Origin: Bisporella sp. PMI_857 | Lineage: Eukaryota; Ascomycota; Leotiomycetes; Helotiales; Helotiaceae | DNA: 64,000 nucleotides | Reading direction: 5' to 3' | NCBI GenBank assembly: GCA_021307315.1 | Contig: JAJSPD010000008.1 | Coordinates: 930,001 to 994,000 of the forward strand | In this document: positions 12,473 through 22,754 of the stretch, piece by piece | Layout: the number at the start of each line of letters is the position of its first letter | Numbering within the stretch: position 1 is the first letter of the stretch | Position numbers and translations under genes: made by a program | The notes under the pieces: generated by a model | Told to the model about the DNA's origin: nothing | Seen by the model: only the letters and a program-made list of their open reading frames with translations | Database searches by the model: none

Positions 12473-13307
12473 CTATATAGAAGAGGATCCGGTTATCCAG
12501 CGTGTTCGAAATCGACAAGGCGAACATGAACAGGGCTCCTTCGACCGATCGAGGAAGGAATTGTAGCGACTAACATCTCCACGAACCATTTTCATGCGAT
12601 GGGCGTTCTCGAGGGCTTCTCTACCCGCCGATAGATCATCCATCGGCGCAAAGTCGCCCTGCAACTTCTTAAGCAGTACCTAATTACTCGTCTTTTCTCT
12701 GTTACATGGCCTAAGAAAGCAGGAGGGACGACTGGGTCCCCCAGCCCTCGGTATTCCTCGATCATTGGATATGCGTAGGTCCTATGCTCGATCCTAGGGA
12801 CTTGCCATGCGAAACATATAATTTGGCAAATGGTTGGAAGACCGGAATACAATACTCCGTAAACGCCGGATCGGTGACGCCTGACTTTCTCCAGAGAAAC
12901 CGCATCGATGCTCTTCGGATGCCATATCGTCTCTGCGGCTGGCAAGGCCTCAAATAAGAGCTTTGGTATCAAGGAACCGTCTGATTCGCGGCTCGCTTCC
13001 ATTCTTGTCCAACCTTTGTACGGAAAATCGGGCAGTTGTGGTATGAGCAGCCAGGGTTGACACATCGTGTCTTCATCAAAAACGTCGGTTGCCACTCTCA
13101 CATAGTGAATTCTTTGCCCCGCCGCCCGTAGGCGGTAAGATCCAAATTCGTCGTCGATTTCTTGCGAAAGTACCTCGATTTCTGACTTTGGACCGGTACG
13201 AGATTCCACCGCAGGATTTTTTTGATTTTTTTCTTCCTCGCTTCCTCAGTCAGCGAAACGATGGTAAGGGCATGAAAAACGCCAAAAGCATTGCCGAAGA
13301 GAACCAA
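12473..13307 (-). pseudogene. Protein-kinase-fold fungal gene, probably decayed
   Basis: Resembles a fungal family with a kinase-like fold, often mislabelled alpha-galactosidase A. Family landmarks read in order: RRHRSGVYGVLYSGLPTICQ (glycine-loop side), FAWQVPRIEHRTYAY, FLGHVTEKRRVI, then in the next frame DDLSAGREALENAHRM, the catalytic-loop equivalent VRGDVSRYNSF, and in a third frame LVDFEHAG (DFG equivalent) followed at once by TAA. Relatives usually read HGDVNRYNF, so His is Arg here and an extra Ser sits inside the loop; the tail is also shorter than usual. The reading frame breaks near 12660 and 12520. No ATG opens the main frame; the best start is the ATG at 13307 if the A-runs near 13220 are one base off. 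It could be a pseudogene or a diverged gene with sequencing indels. Confidence 0.6.
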
Positions 13308-14206
13308 GCACTTTCGGAACGCGGCTCATAGCATATATATATGGTATTCCATCTTCTCCTTTCCCCCCTAAACGCCTTGATGCACAACATGAATGTAAAC
13401 GCCCCACCCCATCACAAACGCGATCTTCCCCCGGAAAGCACCAAGAGCCGCTGCATGGGGGAACGACGAAACCGTATATATATATATGGAATAAACGCGT
13501 TCAACCCCAGGAACCTCAAACCAGAAGCGTAGCCGGGGCCGGGCGGGACGAGATAAAGCTTCTATCCCGGCCTGCCCGATTCAGCTTCTGTTTTTGTCGT
13601 CGGGGCATGCGGCGTCGTGGGTTGGACGTCGCGGGTAGGGAGGAGCTGACGTCATGGGCTTCCTTTCCTTTGCCCTTTGCGAGACCGGGTTGGCGGCAGA
13701 GATATATGTATGGCAATGTGACAGATGTCCCAAGCCTGGAGCAGAACATGCAAAGGATGAGGGAGAAATAGTGGCTGCTTCGACAATCGGTAAAAATATT
13801 ATTCCTGGCAGAAACCAGTAAGCTTGATACGAGGAACCATTAGTGGCCCTTAAACTTCACTCTCAAAGCACAGGAAAAGGAAGCAGGAGAAAGGGCTCAA
13901 AACATGTTTCATAATCTTCGTTCATTACGCATTATAAATCAGTAATTAGCCTAGTCTGGGTCGGGGTATCCTCGCTAAATTCATAGGAGTAGAGTATGAC
14001 GCTCGCAAGAGAATTTTTGCTTCCAAAGCGCCAAAAGGACAATTCATGGGTATATCCGGTGTGATACTCAAAGAACAAATAAACCCAACCCTTCAAATAC
14101 CATACTTCGAGGGTATGCGCCGCACCTAATGCTCCATGCTATTCATAATCCAAAAACGCCGTGTGCTGTGATCCATTTCTATAAGATGCATGATCTGATA
14201 TCGTTA
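13308..14206. other. Intergenic with two TATA-type runs
   Basis: About 0.9 kb between the kinase-like remnant and the arrestin 3' end. Alternating TA runs lie near 13331-13342 and 13474-13487, each followed by GGTATT or GGAATA. A GC-rich stretch spans about 13525-13700. No gene-like frame was found. Confidence 0.45.
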
Positions 14207-15650
14207 TTAAGCGGTCGAGTTTCTGCCGCTGTGGTTAAGAGGTGGAAGATCCTCATAGTCAGGAAGCTCAGGCCCGTCGAGTACATCGCCTTGTCCATAT
14301 GTTGGGGGCTCGCAGGAACATTTTCGTATAGTGGTGGTTGTTCCTCATCCCAAGAAATGCCCAGACCAGCCCGTTCTGTGACGACCACATTGAAATGCAT
14401 CCTCAGGACTCGCGCCGAGCCAGTGGGTGTCACTTGCCTTGGCTTGCTGATTGGTGCTAATTCCTCAGTCACAATCATCTCCACCACCAATATATGCGAA
14501 ACCTCTGTCCCATTTTCAGTCTTCAAATCGCAGATTGGGTGGTCCGTCTTGATGCTGAAAGGAAATTCGAATTCAATCGTCCCGTCTGGACCGCTGTAGT
14601 CCGACTTCCATCCGTCCTTCAACTCTGCAAAGCCAAGTGTCTTCACCTCCTGATGTGACACGGACTTTTTGCTCTCCTCGACATCTTTCCCCAGTTTTGC
14701 GGCGTGTTTGGCACATGCTGGCGAGACCATCTTTTGTGTCTCGTCTAACCTCCATGTTACCCTCTTTAGCCTCCATTGTGTTTGCGTCTTATTATCTGAG
14801 TCCTTCTTTACGCAGCCGTCGATGCGCATCGAGATATTTGTTTCGCCAATTGGGTGGATAACTGCTGGGAGCTGGCAATTTGCTGTGAGGTTTGTAGGGG
14901 GGAATATTCGGATCGAGTTTCGGGGAGATTCGCCTGGGTGAATAGCGCGCTTGACGTCGAGTACATGAGACAGCTTTAATGTCTCGCCCGTTGTTGTGGT
15001 CATGGTCGCTCTGAGGACGTACTCGATCTCGGACAAAATACCTTTCATCGAAGCTGGTAGGGTGCCTGGCAATAAGTAACTGAACGGAAAGTTGTGCTGA
15101 CCCCTCTTCAAAACCAATGATCCTTGTGAAAAATTCCAGTTTGTTAGGTCGGTTGACTCTTTCTCACACTCCTTGCAATGCCCATGGAACGGCTTCTTCC
15201 TCACCACCTCCATTGCCATTCTCATCTTGAACGAATCTATGGTGATAGAGTCTTCGTTGATGACCACCTTGAGCTGCCCCGACAATAGCGCCCCGCTGCT
15301 ATTTGCAGCTGTGCCATAGAAGACCAAGGGCGGGGATTCAATTCCCACATTTAAGGTTGCTGGCTGGATCTGAGGTATGGATTTGGTGGAGCTCCTCGGG
15401 GAGGAGTGCTTCCCAGGGAAAGAGAGACGTTTATGTGGTTGTTCTGGCATATCATCGACTGATGCGATTGAGTTATTTGAGGACAAAGAGCGTTCTGAAA
15501 GAGCTGGTCTGCCTGTTGTTTGAAGCTAGTTAGTATTTTGTAGAAAACAGTTTTGGGCCGATTACAGCTCTGCGCACCTTTTTTGATGTCTGTTGGTAGA
15601 TCATAAGCGTACGCGTGGTACTTAAAAAATGAAGACACACGATGAGGCAT
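14207..15650 (-). CDS. LDB19/Art1-type arrestin, Rsp5 ubiquitin-ligase adaptor
   Basis: Alpha-arrestin adaptor that, in this family, recruits a HECT ubiquitin ligase (Rsp5/NEDD4 type) to plasma-membrane permeases for endocytosis. Exon 1 starts at 15650 (MPHRVSSFFKYHAYAYDLPT); an intron of 65 nt (15513-15577) joins KKG to RPALSERSLSSNNS. The arrestin N-like domain covers roughly residues 60-230 (TLNVGIESPPLVFYG, SGALLSGQLKV, CKECEKE) and the C-like half runs to about residue 390. PPLY is a canonical PY motif near the end. The open frame then runs off into unrelated sequence, but one more C in the C5 run at 14303-14307 continues with PPTYGQGD, LPDYEDLPP and a stop at 14207, adding a second PY motif. 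That restored tail looks like the true C-terminus. The protein is otherwise intact. Confidence 0.87.
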
Positions 15651-16643
15651 GTTGGTGGTAGAAGAAAGGCAAAGCGTATATATTGCGATGCGGGGGGGAT
15701 GGGAAGCGGCTTCCAATGATGATGGTCCCTTGAAATAACCCCAGAAGTGGCAAGTACACCCGTCAAGTGACGAGTGTGGAGGATAATAAACAAGGCTGAC
15801 GAAAGTTCGGTCGTAGAGGGGAGAAGGGTTTATATGAGATGAAGCAAAATAGAATAGAAGAAGGCAAGATCAGGGGCGGGTGTGAGAGAGTATATATGAA
15901 TGAGTAAGGAAATTGATGATGTTTTTCTTGGATGTCAGTCACCCTAAGCAAGCAAGCCAAAGCATCTGGGCCATGGGCCAGCGGGGCTACCTGAATCCCT
16001 TATGTGGATTTCTTCTTCTGCCCATTACTGCCCAGTTTAGCAATATGCGTTAGATGTGATTCATGGCTATTGAGGAGGATTAGCTAGATTAGGTCATTGT
16101 TTGCACAATCCAGTAACAAAATGGCTTAGCTAGAGTTAAGGGGGTGGGCACACGTGGCAAGGTACTGGACTGTACTGTAGCATAGGGAAAGGCCCTATTG
16201 TACCTGACGGGTCGAAGTTGAAGCGGTGGAGAAGTAAGTGGTCGCATGGGGTCACGCCTAAAAAAAAGGGAAGGAAAAAAAAAAGAATAGCAGCAAAAAA
16301 GACGATGGCATCAACAGCTAACCCTGGTTCCAATTACGTTTCGCTTTACCAGTCGGGTAACATTCGGGTTTCGGGTACCCAAATGGCGACAACACCAAGG
16401 AAAAAACATAAACATGCTCTCACGGCCTAACATTTCTCGTGCGGGTTCGATGACTAACATGGGATAATATTGATGATGGTGGTAATAATGGTGATGGCGA
16501 TGGGGTGATAATGATGTGTTGTGAGAGGAGTACCATAAAAATATGGATAGAGATCAATTTGATGATTCAACCACAGATACTGTATAGTAAGGCTGCACAT
16601 TCAAGCCTTCGTTATAAACATGGTCATCTGGAATGCAGGGAAT

Positions 16644-16689
16644 TCTCTTTCCCTCTCTTCTCTTCTCTTTCTCTTTTCTCTCTCTCTCT

Positions 16690-16740
<51 letters not shown>

Positions 16741-16747
16741 GCCTCTC
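16644..16747 (+). repeat. Pyrimidine (CT)n tract
   Basis: About 100 nt of almost pure C/T on the plus strand, chiefly CT dinucleotides with interspersed TTC and CC. On the minus strand it is a GA tract. It lies about 1 kb upstream of the arrestin start. Such tracts are common in fungal promoters and are also prone to length error in assembly. Confidence 0.9.
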
Positions 16748-17682
16748 AAGCCCATTCTGTCTTGGCACAAGGGGTACGGCCAATGCTAGGTTTTTAGATC
16801 ACACAGTCTGGGGAAGAAGAATGAATAGAAGAAGTAGAAGATCAGCTGGCCTGCCCTGAAAAAGCGGCAGTGGTGGAGCAAGGCTGGCGAACATTGCAAA
16901 AGAGGGGCAGGTCAACCCCTCCCTTTTTACAGACTGTAAATATTTAAAAGTAAACCTGGTACCGCTGCTCGCTGCAAGGCTACCACCGGGACTCGATGCC
17001 CGGATGAGACTTGGCATACTTTTTTTGTACATTCTCACACTCTCTCCAACAGTCTGACTTGATTCGGGCGTCCTCCTGATCTAGAAGAGTAAAGAAATAA
17101 AATAAAATAATAGCCCCATTTTGCTTGTACATCTCGTCATTGTCACATCCAGAACTAAATAAAATAAAAACCGGGCGTGCTCACCGCGAGTCTGCATACT
17201 TCCTTGGGGTTCATGATTCAAATTTCCGATCATCAAGGCGCCATTCATGTCGCGATCATGTCAGGTATGGTCACAGAGCCGCCGCCTCGACAGAATACTG
17301 TACTATAACTATACTGTACTGTACTGTACCTTGAATAGATGACCCTTGGGAGACTACCACCAAACATTAAGGGAGTCCTCCAGCTTCTCTAATCCAGGCT
17401 GAAGGGAGTGACTCCTCCATTCAAGACGACCCGCGGCCACTGTCGGGCGATTATTCAGCAAACATCAGGAGAAACTCATTCCTCGTCTCACCATGGTTCG
17501 CACGCCATTTTGACTGTATGGTAGATACACGAGAGGCACGCCCCATTAAGCTTTTTTTATTTTTATTTCGTCTGGGGAATGGCCGCCTTCTTTTCTAGAC
17601 AAAAGCAGCAATCCCATCGCCCCGCAAATACAGGAATGACATGAGGCATCAAAACAGGTTGTGGATGAGTAGGAACCATTTT

Positions 17683-17719
17683 GATCATGAGCATGATCAT
17701 GAGCATGAGTATGAGGCAA
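17683..17719 (+). repeat. Short GATCATGAGCAT tandem repeat
   Basis: Two near-copies of the 12-mer GATCATGAGCAT are followed by degenerate ATGAG units. Each copy contains the palindrome TGATCA. It is imperfect and short, and no function is evident. Confidence 0.7.
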
Positions 17720-17878
17720 GAGGCTTTGCGTCCATTTTTGCATCTCCTCGGCTCCGCACCTTGGCTTCCCCCTCCCCCCTGCATTTTCGCTACACGTTTG
17801 ACCATTTGATTCTTTATTGGCGAGATCACATCACCCAGCATGCAAGGCTGGAGATCATCAAACTTCCAAATGTAAAAA

Positions 17879-17896
17879 TATATATATATATATATA
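17879..17896. repeat. (TA)n microsatellite
   Basis: A run of nine TA units inside a noncoding AT-rich patch, followed by AAAAC. Simple sequence repeat only. Confidence 0.85.
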
Positions 17897-19818
17897 AAAC
17901 AGTACAAAATATGTAAACTTGGCTGCTGTGGAACCCTCGACTTAGCACGACGTGGTTACCACGGCCAATCTTCTCACTCCACGTCAGAAAAACAACACGG
18001 TGAGCTGGGTCTTGGATCCCAGGAACGCATTAAACCTTACCTAAGAACTGAGAAATTTTTCCAATCCCGCCCCCCCGTTTCAATACCCATCTGTTCGAGT
18101 CGTCCTTCCACACGAACCAAAACAAGCACGTTTTTTCTCGCTTCATTGCGTGTTCGTCCGCCCGGCGTTTAAATTACTCGATCATTACTCGATGCGATCC
18201 ACTTCGCTGCCCATTTTCGTTCCTCCTTCTCAGGGACGCCCGCGGTACCAAATATCGTCCCAATCTTCCAGAACATCCTCTACAGTAGCGTCATGGATCG
18301 TTGCCAACTGCCAGAGGGTGGCCCGGACTCTGACCATGCATGCGCTGGCTGGAAGGTCACCGACTGGGCGCGCGACTCTGCTAGCGAGGGAAGAGTTTTC
18401 TTTTTCGGTGCTAGCTGCGTAATGATGTGTGAAACTATATCCGTCTCTGGCCCTGGCTCTCCTCAAGGTCTGGCTTCACCGACGGCTTAAAAATATGGAA
18501 TTGAGCTTGGACATGACACAGCTCCGACGATGGACCATTCATGAGCGCCAGAACGCGTCGCCTCCTAAGAAACGTCACCGTATCGTTGACGGGTAGCAAA
18601 GGTAATGGCGGTTACATTACCCGGTTTCCGAGAATATCTCTTCCGTTACCGGAGTCTGCTAAATTGAGCCTCCAACTTCCAATTTGAGATTCATATAGTC
18701 CTTATATGTACGGAGTTCGGAATTCTTGCAACGTTGTTCGGACGAGGCCGATAGTTTAGGCAAACTCTGAGAATGGGCATCGTGGAGAACGTCGAATCAT
18801 CAGACCATATGGTAGCAATCGTTCGTCTTACTTGCCTTTCACGCTCGTCTTGGCCAGTGGTCTCTTCACGCCTTTCTCGGTCCTACCTAGCTTTCTTCGA
18901 TCCATGAACAAAAATATCATGTTGAATAGTTATGGTAGGAATATTTCTTCCTGAAAGGATTAGACATTTCTATATTCCTTGTTATGTTTAGCAAGCTTTC
19001 CCATTCATCCTAGTTGCTTGCGTTCCTGAGTTCTGAATGGTGTATGTGGAGCGACGAGTATATTGTATGATCTATTAGCTTCACATATTCATATACTATC
19101 ATCACAATTGAAGCTAATTGTTATGTCATTTTCCTCCTTACCCTGGTCTTACCAAAGGTATATATAGGCTTCTCCCCTTTGTTTGAGCATATATCTCATG
19201 CTTTCAATTTTCGATTCATGCAATGTTTGGCGGGATGAAAGGTCTTCCGTATCGGTTACGAGGATATGTATATCCTCAAATTTTCAGTTAACAGGATATT
19301 GATGCCAAACAACTCCATGGATTCAGGTCATTATAGACCTAGCGCTTAATACGAGTTGAGTCGAAAAGTGACGTCTTGCTTGGGTTGAGAGCTGAATCGC
19401 CAGTCATGACATTAACTGCTCAAGAATCTTGCAACAACAGTAGCGTGTTTCCTACTGCCCACCCAAGAAACTTCACAATATAAACTTGCCTTTTGAGTAT
19501 CAGCTCACGATTCTTGCGTTGGGTGAAGGGAACCGCAACGATTTCATTTCGTTCTCAATCCTCTCTTGTATTTGTAACAATTCCAAACTCCATTACAAGC
19601 CCACTCAATCATCGTGCAGAACTCCATGGCTTACTTAAATGGAATCCGGCGGCCATATCCTTGCGCTTATGCTATAGTAGACAATTGTTGTTCTCCCTTC
19701 GTAATGATCGCAAGATGTATTTATGGTCTCTTACAAGCGTATTGGTCATTGTATTACTTAATTAAAGCGGTTCCGGAATATTTGGCTGAGTCAGAGAATG
19801 CCTCCTACCAGGCTTACG

Positions 19819-21135
19819 TTAGGGAAGGGCATTACCGCATGGATGTTTCCTAATAATGTAGTTATACCCAAAGTAAAGCTTCTGCCCTGCCCCTTCCAGC
19901 CTACCATCGATCATCCTCTGGCATTCGTTGGCAATAGACATACCCACCTTCACAAAGTCCGCGTTGTTCCTTACCAGCTCATTCTTGTAATCGCCGGGGA
20001 ACCGCTACGTCGTTATGTTAGTTGGGGGTAGTTCAAATCGGACACGGGGACGCTTATATCGTTACAAAGCTCTAGCAAGTTATCGCCGCGGCGGAATATT
20101 GCGATGCATGTCTGAGACGGAACAGTTGTCTTCAGTTCGCGAGATCTTGGATCGTTTTTCAGCAATAGCAGGACTTTAATCGTCTTCCAGTCGGCGCCTT
20201 TCCACTGCTGTGATGCTGGAAAGCAGGTCACCGGCTACATAGCACGGTCAGCAATTCAGAAGCGTGCGCTGTTGTATAAAATAAAACCCACATAATTGTC
20301 ACGTAGCTGTACTAACGATGCTGGACCGGGCTTTTACTCCACAGTCAATAACAAGGCTTCCCATATATATCGAGAGAGCTTACCTCGGCAGATCTTGCTT
20401 CCAAGCTGTCGGTATCACTGGCATTGAGCGGAGCCTCGATTGAGAGCGGGACCGATCGTCGTTGTTGCCCATTCTCACACGTTTTACTTCTAACAACATT
20501 AAAGTGATCATTCGGGAAGAACTGTTATCCCATAATCTCATTCTCAATGAACCATTTCTGTCTTTGCATGTCTCGCGAATCGATCCTACGGAGTTCTTGA
20601 TCGCCTGCCCCGGAACCGCCTGCCATCCTCCCTGTGCAAAATCACATTTAACATGGACATGCGATTTTCCAGGTTATATCTCGATTTGGAAGGGGAGCGC
20701 GGACCTACATCGTTGCAAAGAATGATGGCCGATCCCCCTTTGCACTCGGCTTCTCTGCACGAGCGCGCCGAGGCCGCGTAGAGCTTGTCGGGCCAGGAAG
20801 TCAATGAGTTTAGCAGAGCATCAATGCCTCGAACGTCAGCTCTCTCCCAGCTCTGTCCCGGAGGAAAGCATACCGCGGGATGCTGGGCAGTCAGCGTGGT
20901 CAAACACGTACGGACGGAGAAGTGGGCAAGGGAGAAGCGCGGATTGAGCGGATTAATGGTGAAATGAGATGTTATTGGAGGGTAATACAATGACGTTAGG
21001 ATGCTCTTGTCCAGGGGAAGTAGTGGTTAGGGCATTTGTTGTCTGGATAGTTTCGACCACAGGTGCACAATGCACGAGTTGTGCAACGGTAGCAAAGACC
21101 AGGAACATCATGGCTATTTTACCTTTTTTCGACAT
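19819..21135 (-). CDS. Secreted protein of two tandem cysteine modules (effector-like)
   Basis: Starts MSKKGKIAMMFLVFATVAQL with cleavage likely after HCA, so it is predicted to be secreted. The mature part holds two copies of one module. Module A: AVCFPPGQSWERAD, ARSCREAEC, IILCND, SIRETCKD, FNVVRSKTC. Module B: VTCFPASQQWKGAD, SQTCIAI, LELCND, SIANECQR, YNYIIRKHPC. Introns are inferred at 20883-20998, 20632-20708, 20235-20383 and 20005-20051. The second and fourth interrupt the two modules at nearly the same place, just after CND, which supports duplication of an intron-bearing unit. One base seems lost near 20520 (AGTTCTTCC for AGTTTCTTCC); otherwise the exons join in frame. Fungal secreted proteins with a C...LCND...C pattern are common and mostly uncharacterised. 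I can claim a role neither as an effector nor as a structural protein. The stop is TAA at 19819. Confidence 0.7.
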
Positions 21136-22754
21136 GAATAAAGAGGATATGCTGGTGTAGAATGTAGCTTCCAAAGGCAATCTGCAGCAGCCTTCTTTTC
21201 TAAGTTCCCGTATTTGTCAAGTAATGGATGATCATACAAACAGAGAATTGGTCTGTACGAGCGCAAGATGCGCATATAAGTAACCGTTCTAGGAAACGTG
21301 TGATTCAGGCCCGGCAATCAAATAACTTCGTAGGCTGAAAGGTTCATTCGCAGGTTCAGATGGCCATCGTACATCATGTCAACGGTGCCAACTTACTTGA
21401 CCTCGAAAGTTAAGTCATGGTCCACGAGGTGGCTTCGTGACGATGATCAAGGTCACAGAGACTCCTTCATCTACTACGACAAGCAAGGATCCAAAGCAAG
21501 ACACCACTCAACATGACTTATCAACCAACCATTTCAAAGTACCACACTCACAAACGCAAACGCTGCTTTACGTCATGAACACGGCCTCGCATCAACCTCA
21601 CGGCCTGTGTCTCGTTTTCCCATTGACCGATGCATCCCAATAGCAAGATCCGAAAGCAGCATCTCCGCAATTCAGCCCACCACATCCGTTACCTACCCAC
21701 GTCCTCCCGCTCACGAGGGAACCGCAGGTCTACGCGGGTCCACGCACCATAGACCCCACCAACAAATCTCTGCAGAGAACGACAAAGGCGCGTGTCGATC
21801 CGCGGACCCGGCACCGTAAAAACGTCCCGCATCATACGTATCATTCTTACTCTCGCCTTTAGCATATAACCACGAACCTGCCTGCCTGCCTGCCTGCCTG
21901 CCTACCTCGTTCACAGAAAAAAAATAAAAAATAAAAAAATAAGGTGTATATTTGGAGAGCGATTCTGGATATGCCCCTTCTCCCATCAAACCGCCCAGCC
22001 TAGGTCTAAGTACCAGGGACTACAGACGGGCGCCGGTCCGGTTGTCATCGATGGCACGTGGTCGCTTAAATCAGGGGTTATTTGGGGGGTTCTGGTCTAG
22101 GGGGGTTATACGCACGATGCGCGCGGATTTTATCTAGGCGGCGGCGAGGTATGAAGCTGCACCTGCTGCAGCGTGGAGGGTGAATTGTATGTATGTTGAT
22201 TTGCCTCTGACGCCGGCTTGGAGCGGGTTTTTGAGATGTGTTTGGAGGTAGGTGGTGGTTCGTTCACTTGATGCAGCGCGTTCGTGCTTCTAGGTGGCAC
22301 AAGATTCTGCAGAGGTGCGCCTCAAGGCGACCAACGTATCAATTATGCTTGTTTGAGCTTTCCGCTATCAACTTTGGTCGGGACTAAATCAGATGCTGTG
22401 ACAAGAGTCGTTCATTCAAGAATCACAGCAATCAAAATAATATCAAACCTGATCATCGAGCATTGAAAGGCAGCTTCATGGAACTGTACATTGACAGAAA
22501 TTATATACTAATAGGATAGCTATGCGATATTGATCTGTGCAAGCAAAGCAATACCTATACCATTCAAAGCTCCTGATATTCCCCTTCCCTGACACCAATC
22601 GTGACTCCATCCTTACGTTGACAATAAAATCCTATCCGCTATGCAATGCAGACGAGCCAATGTAGCTCGTTAAACGCCAGTACACTAAGATATAATAAAC
22701 ATGATGCGTCCCTATTTAATGTCATATCGCTGTATTATCATTATGCATAATTGT
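21136..22754. other. Intergenic, repeat-bearing
   Basis: About 1.6 kb between the secreted-protein start and the 3' end of the Cdc4-like gene. It holds a CCTG repeat and an A-rich run. Open frames of 60-92 codons are driven by the repeat or have no recognisable features. Confidence 0.45.
21877..21900 (+). repeat. (CCTG)6 tetranucleotide repeat
   Basis: Six perfect CCTG units followed by CCTACCT. Shortly after, from about 21917 to 21942, comes an A-rich run broken by single T residues. A simple sequence repeat in noncoding DNA. Confidence 0.9.

Larger units (their letters stand above)
15651..19818. other. Gene-poor stretch of about 4.2 kb
   Basis: Upstream of the arrestin gene and downstream of the secreted-protein gene. 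It contains the CT tract and small repeats listed separately. No open frame shows a domain; the longest are low-complexity products of the CT tract. It may hold the arrestin promoter, long leaders or unrecognised noncoding RNA, none of which can be shown from sequence alone. Confidence 0.45.

Noticed and set aside
3090..13450. Shared short string GAAAGCACCAAGA near 3098 and 13434
   Set aside because: Only 13 nt match and the flanks are unrelated; consistent with chance.
8845..15650. Possible secondary-metabolite cluster around the P450
   Set aside because: Neighbours are a decayed kinase-like gene and an arrestin; there is no backbone synthase, transporter or regulator.
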